In this document: piece by piece, positions 38,701 to 53,700 of the stretch
Layout: every line of letters begins with the position of its first letter
Position numbering within the stretch: position 1 is the first letter of the stretch
From: Micrasema longulum
Taxonomy: Eukaryota > Arthropoda > Insecta > Trichoptera > Brachycentridae
Length of the DNA stretch: 64,000 nt
Direction: 5' to 3'
Assembly: GCA_022494885.1 (NCBI GenBank)
Contig: JAGVSM010004977.1
Coordinates: 62,001-126,000 of the forward strand
Notes under the pieces: model-generated
Database searches by the model: none
What the model saw: only the letters and a program-made list of their open reading frames with translations
What the model was told of the DNA's origin: nothing
Program-made: the position numbers and the translations under genes

Positions 38701-41700
38701 CCACCCAATGAGATTTACCCTACAAAAAATTGCAAAAAACAAATTAGGAATATTTAACATAACAGACATTTTGCCTATAGTAAATTTTTATGCATTAAAA
38801 AATATACTGTTCTAATAATGTCCGCCACCTCATGGTCAAATGGTCGGCATGTTCACCTACCATGAAGATCACTCCGCTCTGCCACAACTTGATTCTCATT
38901 TTCTAATAGTAATTATTTACAACTTGTTGAAAATGGCCACCAAAATTGGAATATTTGGGTAAATCATAAGAACCCAAATGTTTCCTTTTATTGATTGATT
39001 TGGTGTTTATTTTGTAACGACATTCGTTTGAAAATGCCCTAGCAAGGCGAAACAATTGTCACGAAGTTTTTATTTTTATATTTGTAAAATTAAAATAAAG
39101 TGTTCAGTAGACTCAAATCAGTGTTTGATTCCTAATACTATAAGTTTCCTTTTATTATTATTTTTTAATGTCTTTCATTTACATTTTCTGTATTTAAAAT
39201 ACAGTGAATTAGATGTACACGCATCAGCTGCCAGTAATAATAATATTATATTTTTTTATTGATTTAAAATATCATAAATTATACCTGAATAGAAATTGCT
39301 CTAGAACATCCATATCTTGTAGAGAATTGATTGGAATGGCTATTTCTCTCTTTAGCATTCTCTCAAATGTTCTATCAGATCTGCTTCCAGAATGCCCCTC
39401 ATTTTGGAGATCACAAATAGTCGGTTTGGCAACATCTTCAAATACTTCAGTTTCGCACCATGCCAGTGGGGGGACCAAGGTAAACGCGTTTGCGAATTCA
39501 CATCTGTAAAAACAAAATCAAGACGAGAGAAAACTTTTAGAGCGCTTTAATAAGTTGCCTAAAATGTGTCAACAGAATGTAGTCGTGTACTTAAAAATTT
39601 TGCAACCTCTCTTATGCAAGATCTTAACAAATAGAGCAAGTATAAAAACCTCTCAAATTTCCAATCCAACCGTAGATTGAAAAAGAGATCGATCCGGGGA
39701 AGACAATCAAGTTTAAAATTTTGGCGAAGAGAAGCGATTAAAATTTTGGCTCAGCAATGTCTGTGAACTTTTTTATTGTCAGCTTATTGTTATCAAAAAT
39801 TACAGGTCCCATAGTGATTGATGAAAAGAGAACCTTTTCAATACCCATTCACCGCTCTAATTTTTTTGCCTCCTCTTTCACAGTAGTAGCTGCTGGATTA
39901 TGGAATAATCTACCCACTAATGTAAAAGACACCCCTTTTTTATTTACATTCAAATCACATATGAAATGTCACTTCCAGAATATTTTAGTTTTCCTTTCTC
40001 CTCCCTCTTTCCTTCCCTTTTTACCCCCTCCTCTCTTCATGGTATAGTGTAGATATTTAGTAAATTTTTATTTCTTCAAAAATATATTTCTAGCAATATT
40101 TTGTTTAATAATTAAAATATTACAACATACCAACAATATGTCCATATACCTCTGATTTTCGCAAATTGAACATTAACATAAAATAATTTAATTTTCCATT
40201 AAATGAACAGTTTAAAAATTGACATTGCTAGTCGTGCTACAATAATGTGGAGATATCCAAATTTTCTTCATACATTAAACAAATGCCGCCATTTTTATTT
40301 TATTTTATCAATACTTATTTGATTATTTTTCATATTTCTAGGCACTTTTTTAGCTATTTAATTTATAACTAGGGTAGGGCGGATATCCATATTTATTGAT
40401 TGCAACTTTTTAGTACTTGAATCACCTTAATTTTATAATATTTTAACTAAAAATTCGCTCTCATAAAATCACAAGCAACTTCCAAATGTATGAGGCGACC
40501 ATGTTGTTTTTGAAGAAATTCTAGCGTGTGATTGGCTGATTGTGAGATTTCTAATTATGCTTCACCAACTCAATGGAGAATGCTAGGTTTGCGGTGTCAA
40601 GAATAATTTTAATTTGTTTTTGTAAGATTTAGAGACAGTTTCGAATTACGCTATTATTTAGGTAGGTAGGTTTATATGTATAGTTTATTTTTACATCAAT
40701 AACTCACTTTCCATTTTTGGTGGAGATTTCTAAGTTTGCTTCTAATACCCACATGTATATTAAGTATTTCAAACAAACAAATCATCACGCCGTTTCTCCG
40801 TAGGGGTAGGCAGAGAGGATAGAACTATATATATATATATCACTCTATCTTTGCATACATACCTCGCTTCCTCTACATCTTCTCATGCACACACGTCGAT
40901 TATTCCTACTCTTGACATGTCCATCTTCAAGTATTTGATGGACTTGATCGTGCCATGTATTTTTCGGTCTTCCCCCTTTTCTGCGCTCATCAACATTCGC
41001 ATCGTAGATCCTTTTAGCCGTTCTTTTGCTGTCCATTCACTCTACATGTCCAAACCAACGCAGCACCTCTTTCTTGATTCTGTCGATAATGCATGTCTTA
41101 GCCTTACACAGTTTACGGATCGCGACATTTGTGCACCTATCATACATCGTTTTACCACACATTCGCCTGAGGGATCGCATTTCGACAGCATTTAACTTTC
41201 ATCATCATTTTTCCAATTCAGTATTTAAATAAATAAATTATCCCAATAAACGGATTGCACTTTATTAGAAAATACTGTGGAAATTTAGTTTCATTGATAT
41301 TATGTAATATAAAAGACTTATAACGCATAGAACCAAAATACATACCTGCACAAAGCAATGAGAAGTTTCTCTACTGAATTCTGCATCTTATGAGACATGA
41401 AGGGGCTGGCTCTAACAGTAAGTTTATTATACACATTATCTTCCCAGAACTTTATCAGAGTTAGGAACTTGTCACATACGGAGGCCAGCTCTCCCCAATT
41501 GCTTCCCGAATCTTTCGGTGTAGCGAGATTGACGAAATTTAATGGCAAGGTATCCTGGAAAATAAATACACAGGTGGATTTAAAACCCTCCAAAAGAAAA
41601 ATACAATGTTGTTAATACGTGGCATAATAACTCAGGATATTGTTGTCAGTATCTAAAAGACTGAATATTTACAAAGTTCCAACTTTAGTTAACTCATTTT

Positions 41701-44700
41701 CATTCTTTTTTTTTAGAATTAATTACATGTTTAGTGTAATAGTTATGATTTTATTTTATGTTATTTTCTATAATGATTTGTGTACTTTTAACTGTATAAT
41801 GTAAGAGCCCTCTGGACGTTTATTAAATAAATAAATAAAAAGCTTTTATTTCATTTACTTTAAAAAACAAGATAATTTTTTGAAAACCTACATAAGAAGC
41901 TAAATTCTTTGAAATAATGACTAGTTGTTTTTAGAATTTAAAAAAATATTGTTCTGGACCAGGGCTGCTATTCTAAATCCTCCTCTTCTATTCTACCCCT
42001 TAGAGAGTGGTTAATTCGGGGATTTATTTGTTTGCATGTGACTACACTTTGCTTCATATAACCACATTAATGATTCAACGTCAAATAAATACAACACGTG
42101 AAACCAAACATGATGTTTTTTGTTTAGAAAATTATTGCGACCTTAAGCATTACCCAAAACACTTAATTAGGTTGAATTGACCAAACCGCATTAGTTTTTT
42201 TTCCGCTTTTTATACATTTTTATACATCATTTGACGTTTAATCATCAGTGTGGCCATATATGAAGTAAAGTATAGTCGCGTGCAAAAAATAAAAATCCCC
42301 AAATTAACCACTCTCAAAAGATACAGGAAATATCATCCCAGTTGTATAAAAAAAAGTGAAGACAATTTAAAGTTAAGGTGAAATATTAAAATACAATTTA
42401 TTAATTAAAGTACGCTTCCACTAATTCATTTGACCAATTAGCGCTTTTTGAAGATGCCCGCTACTGAATGAAAGCGCTGATTGGTTAAATAATTGTTGTT
42501 TTCATAAAAATGGACAAAATGGGTTGCAAAAAAAGCTGTCTAAATGAACATTATTATTATTATTATTACAATATTTTGAGTTTTTCCAAATGTTTGTAGT
42601 CCTTGTAAATGCCTAAACTTCTTTCTATATTCCCTTCTCTAAAAGTTCTCCATCCCCGTTGTAATTTGTTAATAATTATTATTATTGTTATTAGTTATAG
42701 GCAGACAGCCTTTCCTGGTGTTCCTATATCACGTGTACTGCTTTTTCTCAGCATTCCTCCTATGTATATTATGTTTACCCATTTTGAAAATTAATAATGT
42801 AACAATTATTTCACTTTAATTCAACTTTTTTCAAGCTGTTCGTCGACATAAAATGAACCAAAAAATAGCACTGATACAAATTTATTATATTTGTTGCCCT
42901 TAAATACATTAAACTTATTTTTATTTTCATAAATAATACACTCATTTATAATCGGGTTGTGGTCCCGTGGCTAGTGTCTCGGACTCACGGCTCAAAGGTC
43001 CGTGGTTCGAATCCCACTCTACTCCAACTTGATTCCCATTTTCTAATAGTGAGTTATTTACTACTCGTTTAAAATGGCCCTCAAAATTAAATATTTAGGT
43101 AAATCATAAGAAGTAAATGTTTATTTTTATAAATAAAAAAAAGAAACACAGCTTAAAATTAAAAGAAAATCGGCCAACCTTACTCATTAGATTTCCTTAT
43201 ACCAAAAAATAACTATACCCGGTGTAACTGTTTATACCTGGTACAAGAAAAAGGTTACTGATAAAAATATTTATGACCTAGTATTTAAGTAAGAATTTTT
43301 GCCATACCATCCTTATTCTATGACTATGCCTAGGCGTAATTTTTGACCAGGTTTATAAGTAAGGCCCCATATTTTATCATTTAAAGAAAAAAAGTATCAG
43401 AAAATTCCAACGCCAAATTAAACTACAATAAAATGCAAAAATGATTACGAAAACTAGAACTAATTTAGTTGAAAATTAAATCCAAGAAACTAATGTCACT
43501 TGCAAAATGTTTAATTTGGAGATGATAAAAAAAAAACAATTAGGCTATTCTATCATAAGTAATGAATTGCATAGAATGCAATACTAATGAACTTAATGCC
43601 ATGCAATTTGATAGGACTTTAATTAAGTGATTATATGTAAAACAATAAATAAAATAATCAAAAAGTGACAATGAACATACCTTCACTGAGTGCCTCACAT
43701 ATGTGTATAGACAATTAATAGCGGAATGTATTCTCGATGAATTTGTTTCTACGTTCAATATTTTCCAAACTGCTGGCAAATCAAAACACTTAGAAGCATT
43801 CAGAATGCAAACGTCCAATGTGATATCGAAATTGTGTTGAAAATTTTTGAACCCCATACTCTTCAGCGAGCTCTCACACTCGGTCGGCAAATCATTTTCA
43901 AACAGCTTTATCAGATACAGAGTGTACTGGAGAGAGATGACAGTGAAAGACATTAGATTCTTCGCTAAAGTCTTCGGAAGGAAAAGATCGAAGACCTTAT
44001 TCTTGACGGAACTTTCCAGATTGCTCAGCTTGTTTTTCAGTTTGGCGTACGACTGCAAATACGATGACAAGATATTCTGAGCTTCCATCAGTTCCTCGTT
44101 GAACATTTTGTCTCGGAAAACTTGAAAACATCTCCTCGTGTATTTGTCCATTGTGTGATTATCTGAAAAATTTCCAGTTTCGAATTGACTCAGCGGTCTG
44201 CTTTGTCTTGGAAATAAACTGACAATCGTTTGAATCAGTCTTTCAAAGTTCGCTAATGAAACGGTTAGTAATGGCTCAAACTCGGGTACTATTAATGGAT
44301 CCATTTCTTCTCGTTTTATTTCCTCATTTTTCTGTACCGAAACATAAAACTTCGAAGAGTTTTCGGATATGTTTGAACTAAATGCGTACGTTGAATTTTT
44401 TTGGTTTGCGTTGTTCAATTTCTTTGCTTTTTCTTCCCATTTTGACGATTCTTCGAGGATTTTTTTTATGTAGTTTTCTGTACCAAATGGCAACAGTTTT
44501 GTTAAAATTTGGCAATCGAATTCAGCGCAGTTAATTATTGAATACAGTTGGTCTAAATTCAAATTGTTTAGGAGTTTCGCAAGGCTGGCATACTTTCCGA
44601 AAATGTGACGTTCGTTTGAGTTTTTGTAGCATCTAGAGAAACAAAATAAAACATCTTTAGCAAAAAGAGTAAAGGAAAAAAATTATGAAGGCATTTTAGA

Positions 44701-47700
44701 ATCCTGTACTGTATTTACATTACATTCTTAACAAATCATTTATTTCGTCAATTAATTAAAACAATTTATTATATTTAAATTTATTTCAACAGAGAGGGAA
44801 AAAGTTTTCGAGAAGAAATTTGGAAGTCTAGGCATTTACAGGGCTTATGACCTGTCATTGGCTGGTTTAAGTGGCCACTTTACACAAAAGTCAACAGATG
44901 GAAGAGTTGAGGAAATGTGGATGTTCAAACATGGGCAGAATGGTGAATGTTACACAGTGTGTAAGTGGCCACTTAAACCAGCCAATGACAGGTCATAAGC
45001 CCTGTAAATGCCTAGACTTCCAAATTCTTCTCGAAAACTTTTTCCCTCTCTGTTGAAATAAATTTTAATATGAACAACTCCCTAGGGAGGAAATCCAGCC
45101 AGTCTGCAAGCATTTGGACATAATCAAACATTGTTCAATTTATAATAGTTTATGACTTCAATTTTTTTTAAATTGTTTGATGTGTGCTCTATCTGTTACT
45201 AAATAAGCAATGTTTGAAATGGGTAATAATTACAATTTATAGTTGTAAAATACATACTTATTGAAATGCATTGAAGGTTATGGACCCAAATTAACTGTAA
45301 TAATAATAATAATGGCTTATTAACATAACAGCTTGCCCACCACATACCGCACACCGCACCTGGGGACATGAGTCTCCTTGGCGGTGCCCACATACACGGA
45401 AAATTTGCTGCCCGAAGCGGTGTTTTTAAGATGCGCAACAGCCGGTATGTTTTAAAAACTCGGGGGGCTCTAGAAAATTTTTCATACTCAAAATAGGCGG
45501 TGAGTGAAAAAAGTTAAACCTATGATTTGAGGGACAAAAAGAAATAAAAATATAAGAAATAATTTTTCAAATTACATCATTCCTACCTGTTTTTTATCTG
45601 ATTCACTAGCCAATTATTGTCGATGGATGTTGTCTTCACATACTGCGCATTTATTGGTCGATCCTGAGATAAATCCAGGGGCGATAAATCAAAAAATGTT
45701 GATGCGAGCATATTCACTTTCTGTATTAATTCTGGGTGCCTAAAAATATTTATTTAACTTTCAGTGCTGCAGATCAGCGTTCATTTGATATTTAATTACC
45801 CACTAAGTCTTGGGACTTTTCGGTGGGACGCTTTTTTTAATACAGGTTTGTTGTTTTTTTTTTTTTTTTTACAATAAACATAAGTGATAAAACAGAGTAT
45901 TAAAAAAATAAAACATAATTACATAGCAATGAAATACATATTAATAGTAAAAATAGTAAACAAAAAAATCCCACAAAGGCATGGCCTGTTCGTGGGTATA
46001 CAAGAAAATGTTAATGAATTTTTGCTCCTATAATAAATAATGGACAGTTATAATTTTTGTGTAACATAAGAAAGAAAATGTAAAAGATTACATGGATTTT
46101 TTTTTAATAGTAATTAATTTACACACACATATAAAATACATTTACTCAAAGATACTAAGGAGGTAATTTTTCAGTTATTTTTTTTCATTTGAAGATCTTC
46201 CGTGTGAATAATGATTTTTGGAAGATTATTGAACAACCTTGGAATAATGCAATTTATGTTTGTTCTCCGAAGTAATTTGTAATTTGGGGAAAAACCAGGG
46301 AACCCTCAGTTTTTCATCTAGTGCTGTGAGTGTGCAAAACTCTTTTTTTATATTCCAGATTGACAATTGTAATCTACAACCAATTTAAAGTCGCAAAGTT
46401 ATTTTACCGGCAGGACATAATCAAAATGCCCATTGGGCGTATATATAAATAAATAAATCTAAAATAATGAGGTCATACATTTTAACACATGCAATCTATA
46501 AAATATAACAAACATTTTGAACAAGTTATAAATGAGACAGACATCTAGTCTTTTGGTAGTGTATCAGATTCAGATGCAGGAGGTCCAAGGTTCCCAATTT
46601 TTCTTTATCTACACTTATTTATGGCTACCTAGGGGCCATTACAATCGGAAGATAAAAAAGTCTTATCTTTTTTTTAATTGAATCGGCATTCACTTCGTAA
46701 CACTTCATTATAAATTATTATGAAAATAAAACTTTGTTATCAGTGTTACACAATTTTATTCTTTTACAAGAACACAACTATAGTTTCGGGAGAGCACTCC
46801 TCCCATCGACGGGTGATATAAAAAAAGAGTTTTTATATGATGGTAAATTGAAGTAGTTTAAGATGAATTCTCCCGAGCGATTACAAGGATACAATATTGA
46901 CCCTATGTCTTCAAGTTTTGAGGTAACTACGTGTGATCAAGCGAGTACTTTTTGCTTTAATTGAGATTAATTTTATTTTTAAATCGTTCCGAGGTGGATA
47001 CTTTTTACACAGAAGCCTATTTAAAATATGAAAGAGAAATAAGTCCATTTTAACTGATCCTTAAGCACTGAGTAAAGTTTGACAGTTAAGGAAGCAGTGA
47101 CAGCACCATCTAGCGGTTGAGATTTGAAAATCTGAGGTAATTACCGCGCATGTGTCAGATCATTAATTTGATTTTTGATATGACATAATGAGCATGCGCC
47201 GTAAGATGCAACGACAACACTGCAGAAGAAATGTTGCTGCTGTAAAAAATATTTTTAAAATTCATCAATATCCATTTCATCTGAAATGTTGCCACAATGA
47301 AATATTTTAATTTTTTTAAATTCAGATAATAAATATATATATTATTACTAAATACAATTTTTATATTAATTAAATACATATATTTACATTAACGTTTCCT
47401 ATTACGTAAAAGAAGAAAAACAATTATTGTGTACATAACGGGGAGTGACGTCTTACAATAGTTTATTTTATTTTTAATTATTAATATTTTTAGGATAACA
47501 TAAAAATTACAAAAAAAATTATTATAAACGGTGTTTTTAATCAGTGTTACACAAAGAAGAATTATAAATGTAACTTTTCACTTCTTTCTTAAATGTATTG
47601 TATTTCTGACTGTACTTTTTATTTTCTTTGTTCATTTCGTTAAAGAAAAATATTCCTCTGTAAGTATAATGATGTTGTGCTGTAGTTGTTTTTAATTTGG

Positions 47701-50700
47701 GAATTAAGATATTACCACCTGTTCTAGGTCGCTTACTTACGTTTTGTGACCTAGAAACACTACTATTTATTTTGTATTTGAAACAAACAATTCTTTTTAT
47801 ATAACAATTTTATATCTAAAACCTTTAATTTGAATAATTGAACAGTGGGAAAAGTAGACGGTTTTTTAAAAATAACTTTTATAATTAATATTAACATTTT
47901 TATTTTCGGTAGCCATATCTTCCTCAAAACACGTTTCGACATGTCGGTAGAGCTGGCTGCGTAATACCTCAGTAGAGATAGAGAGAAAATTTAAGCATAC
48001 TGTCTCGTTTCAGCACGAAATTCTAAACTTATCAATGTTGTACCAAAATATCCCTCATTCCAACCTCAAAACAACTTGATCTTTCTTCATCATCTCCAGC
48101 GCGATCTGCAGATCCTCCTTCGTCAGCATGAGGTGTACGTCCTCGGGAGCCAGGCCCAGCAGGTACTTGCACCGTTCCCGGGCCAGCCGGGCGAGGGGGG
48201 TGGCCGTGGGAGGGTGGAGGGAGCCGAGTACGCGACAGATGAACAGAAGAAGGGAGCCGGCCTGAGTAGGAAATGTTCCGGAAAGTATCCGACATACTTT
48301 GATGCCGAATGTGCCCTGAAAATTAAATTCTATTAAATGATAGACAAAATAGCCTTTCTTCCTCGGAGAAATAATGCGTCAACCTATAGAGAAGCCCTAT
48401 CACTATGTTGCATAGAACGCAAGCAATGTTGGTTAGCAACAAATTTGTGGCCATTTTGTTTTGTTTGACAACATAGGCATAACGGTTCTATCGGATGCTT
48501 TTGTCGCTGTGCTTGGCTTTGTTTGTAAATAACTTGGATATTTACATTATAATGAATAAAAATTGACAATGGTGAATGAGGAACTTCAGCCCTACGGGAA
48601 ATTGGATACAATTTTTTTTTTCTTACGCGGGGTAAAAATTAGAGCATTAAATTGTAGGGCAAAGTTTCTTGAAAATGTACAGAAAAAATAATAAAAAATA
48701 TTTGGATAAAAACGCACTACTTTAAATGACGTCCTTGGTTCATGAGAATCAACCTATGATCAGAGAGCTATGGAAGATTTCCGGTCTGCTTGTCACTTCT
48801 GGACCAATGGGAAGACCAGTGGGAAGAATAAGCGGAAATGAACCTCTGACGTTACACGCGGAGTTATACTATATATACCGATAATACTATATATAAAAAT
48901 TAAAAAAAAAAATTTTTTACTTAGTTTAACAGTCTATTAACAAATAAAAAAACCACTGAACTTCCTCATTGCAGTATGTTTGGTTACAACAGTAGGAGCG
49001 TCAAAAGTGTTAAAACGGTCAGTTTTCACAGGCAATTGATTTTGAATATTTTCCTATGATTTACGTTGATTTTTGGCATTTATTGTCCCGACACGTGTAT
49101 TATGGTGCTTGAAAACTTTTCTTTTAACAACATATTTACTTCAGATACTATTCTTTCTCAATTAAGGGGATAAATTTGAGAATTAAAGTATGTTTACTGT
49201 TGATAATGACAGTTGATTACTGGCAATATGTCAATGCAGCACTAAGTTTGAGTCTTTATCGAGTACAGGTCGATTAAAATTTTAATCGAAAATAGCAACG
49301 TTAACCTTGAAATCGCATCTAAAATGACGTGTCCAAATTTCAGGCGGCTATGACTCGCCGTTTCGGAGATGTGATGGACAAACAAAAAAAACTCAACACA
49401 GGATTTTGGTTCCATGGAGTTGGGATTTATGTCTCAATAAATGTAACATAAGTATATTGTGAATAAAATGAATAAATAAATTTAAAAATAAACACAAACA
49501 TGCATTTTCAGTTTAATACAATAAATATAGGCGAATTAAAGAAAAATAAATTGGAATAACCCTGCATTAATAAATACACAGGTTCATATTTAAAAGTATT
49601 TACAATGAAAATTAATATCTATTTGGCAATTCTCGACCTGAGAACTAATGAAAATTGGACCTCGGATTAAACAACTCTGTGGTGGACATTTGACTAACAT
49701 TATCTTTAAAACATCAAATATTATTACATTACATGAATACATGATATAAAATATATCCGTTTTATGTAAAATAAAATTTAAAAAAAATTTCCGTTTTATG
49801 TAAAATTTGTTTCATATTTTAAGTTTAAAGTTCATTAATTCAATTACCCATATTAAATGACCCTTTACTTATCTACTCTGTTGTGTCAATCAATATTTCC
49901 ACGTGCACAATAAAATTTCAGAGAAACTAACAGATTGTTTTTGTTTTACCTTACATTCGTGTTATGATTATATTTTTTCCCATTGTGCAACATTACGGGG
50001 CGACGTTACGAATGCGCGCGGCGAAAGTAGGGCATAGTGAGGGGTTTTTTGAACACAGTCTGATGTATTCAAATATGATTCTACGATCCTTCTGGACTAT
50101 TCTTAATTCTATGATCTTGGCAGTGTCTGCAATATTACAGTTCTATAATGTATGTAATAGTTTACCTGAAGACATTGGTGGCACCTCGCCGCAATTGCCT
50201 GCAGCATGAGGCCTGAGGCACTAGGATTGTTGTTGACCTTGTCGATGAGTTCCTTCACAATGCCCTCTGTACTAAAGCGCACTAAAATATGAATCCTGTT
50301 GATGAGAAGCCAGGTCAGATAGATCACATCTTCTAATTCATTGTCCACCTAAAAAAAAAAACATTTCTACAATGACAATTCATCACAGGTCAAATTTAAA
50401 TACAGATGTGATATTTATTCATTTTATTTAGTAAACATACAGTCAGTCAATGAGGAAGTTCAGTGGTTTTATTATATTTTTTTTTTTAATTTGTTAATGG
50501 ACTATTAAACTAAGCCTAAAAAAATATTAGGTTGGGGAAAAGTAGTAATTTCGTATTTCGCGCCTTTTTTTTAAACTAAGTACAGTAAAACCCCTGTTTT
50601 ACGATTTTCAAGGGAGCAGCAAAAAAGTGTTAAACTGAGGAAAACGCTAAAGTGAGAAAATGAAAAACTGAAGAAAAATTGTAAAAACTATCATTATTGG

Positions 50701-53700
50701 GGATTATTCATATTTACCTATGATTTCATTTAAAAAAATGTATTTTTTCAATCAATACCACAGTGTATTTTCTTTTTTCGAATTTGCATAAAATGCATAC
50801 AATGATTTTTTCCCTTAAATTTTGGGAAATTTTGTTTATATAATATCACTTTTTTTAGTATGGTACCACAGAATTTCAACTGTCATTTACATCGCAGCAA
50901 AACTGTTTCACACTTTTATGATAACTGTTTAAACGATCTTCTTTCCAAATTATGTTTATAACTTCAAATAATATGTCTATTGCCAAATTTGTATACTTTC
51001 TGCATCGTAATTTATTGATGTAAAGACTTTATTCTTCCTAAACATGCGTCAACCGCATGTCACAATTTAGTAAAATGTCAAAATAGACACTTAAACAAAA
51101 TAGTCAATTACACTGAACCTACATTGAATTTAGTTTGAGACAACAATTTACACATTTTTTAATTTATCATTAATTTAATCACCATTTTGGGCAAATGCGG
51201 CGGCACGCGGCTCGGCGTCTTTTGACAGATCGAATGAGTTGAGAAAAATTTTCAAAGTAAAACCGGGGTTATGAAAAACGTTAATTGGAGGAATATTCTA
51301 ATTTAACTTAAAGTCATGACCTTTACCTTACTGTCCTAAAAACACCCGCGCGTTACGGCGCTGTGTAGTCACTACACATTAAAAAATAAAAGATTTCAAA
51401 GAAAGAAAATGGAGTATTTATAGGGAATGGCTTTAATTAACCATAATTTAATTCAAAGATGATAATATTTGAAATCTAACTGCTGAAAACATGAAAAAAC
51501 CATTGGGTACTGCTAACGACTCGGGCGAAACGTGCACACGCGCCAACTTCCCGAGAGCTACTAAGTAGCTAGTTCTAGACTACGTGACTGGACATGTAGT
51601 GGACGCGTAACGCTAGGTGTTATTGGTATACTGTGAGTATACTTTTGATAATATTTGTAATTTATCCCAGATTTCCGATAAAATGCTTTTTTTGTGCCTA
51701 ATAAGTACTTATTATTTAATAAAAAAATATTTCAGTCGATACGTAAATGTGTAATGGAGGAATACTGAAAACATAAAACCCAATATTTATCATATTTATA
51801 AAGATATTATAGTTATTAGACGCAATGTGTACTAGGTTCACATTACCGGGGAGGGAGGGTTAAAATTGATTAGATGATTTGCAAGAAATTGTTATTGCGA
51901 AGACACCTCATATGTTCTTTAACAATATTTCTCATTTCAAAATTCATTTGAATATCAAAATTGCTTGATGTTTTTCCAACCTTGGTTTATTTGGTGTCCT
52001 GACGAAGAGACGAGTACATCTCGAAACCGGTAAACATAGAAAAGTCGGTAAGTGGTTATATACAAATATTTAATAACATTTGATAAAATGTTTGAACACC
52101 AAGTTAATGCTTCAAATATTAATAACACTTACAAAGTATTCACAGAGTCCCAGGAAGCACCCGATCTGCAGAATCTCTCCGCCCTGGTCCTGCAAGAGCC
52201 TGGGGGGAGAGGCCAGCAGGGCGAGGCGGGCCCTCAGCTGGGCCCAGTGGGCGGCCAGCAGGGGACGCGCCCAGCCCAGCCGGCCGCACACGGCCCCCAG
52301 CCTCTTGAGGGGGAGGTTCTCCTCGGGACTGTACAGGCCGGTGTTGAGGCCGCTCTGCTCGCTCTGCAGAACGCTCCGGGCGGTCTTAGCCAGCAAAGGG
52401 AATTGGCAACCATCTGAAATTTATTCATCTACAATTACGGAGCTCCTGAACATAGGTCTTTTGAAAGATAACTAAATATGTTAGCACAGCAGCTATAAAT
52501 TCAATTTTTATACACGCAAACATAAAAACTGTTCTGTTAATATATTTGTAGGATAACGTTGTTGGGGGTTGGAGTTCCTACCCCAGTTAGAGATTGACAG
52601 AGAAGACAAGAGGTTGCCGTTTAATGCGTATTTATTACTTGTCGAATAAGATACAGCACTTGGTTCTGTAGCACGAGCGTAGCGGCGATGATGGGTTGAA
52701 GAGACTGCACTTGTACTACATGCTGGAACTAAATGACATCGTCGAGCTGGATTGAAGTGAACTGAACTTGTGTTGGGCTGACTGACTGAACGGGCTGACT
52801 AACTGGCGTTGCGGTCTATGATCTCTTTATAGACAACATTCCTTTGTAGTTCATTTCTTCATGGTAGGGACGATGTGAACGTACTGCAGAACAATGCGCC
52901 CGGTTTAGCGTGCAATACTATAATAGTTGCATTATACGAATGTATTGGAGTCGATAGAAAATGATGACATTGCATTGTCGGTCATTAGTCTACTTCAGGT
53001 GCACTAATTTAACACGTGTGTGTCATCGATTATGGACTATGGACCCTACATATTACTTATGATTTTAACCAACTTAAAATACCACTAAAGTATTAGAACA
53101 ATTACCATTATTTAAAGTAAAAATATCAATAATTTAAAGCTAACGGCTCTTAGTCTTAAGAACGAACTTATGTAACAAAAACATTTTTGTAAAAAAAATA
53201 AGGTTATGTGATATTTGCAGTATCACCGACGATGTTCGTTTTAGTGAACTTAAAGAGCTTAAACCTTTATTGTTGTGAAGAGATTCATCTGATCGAATTA
53301 TTTCACATACTAGGCAACGCCTGAAAACAATTTTCCAATTTTTTAAACTTCTTATTGGACCAGTTGGTTCTATGACAATATTTTGAGTTTGTCCAAATGT
53401 TTGTAGATAAAAGACTGAATTTCACAGGTAAAAAAATTGAAGAAATATTAATGTTCAAACATAGGCAAAATGGTGAGTGTAAAGTGGCCACTTAAACCAG
53501 CTAATGACATGTCATAATTTATTTATTTATTTGACAGACTTATGCAGTCCATTCTAACAATGGTAAATACAATATCTTATAATAAATACAGGCACTAATA
53601 AAATAAAATACAATTAAATAAAATTAAAGCTAGGACAAAAAAAAAAAATTACTACCTCAAGACAAGATCCGGTCTATCTTAGTGAATTTTTAAATCTATA

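Noticed and set aside
42953..43030. Functional tRNA gene
   Set aside because: Box A and B are present but acceptor-stem pairing is absent and the segment continues into a repeated SINE body.
48076..48336. GC-rich open frames on the plus strand at 48076-48336 and 52052-52475 as separate genes
   Set aside because: They are antisense to huntingtin exons 9 and 7; long frames arise from the high GC content.
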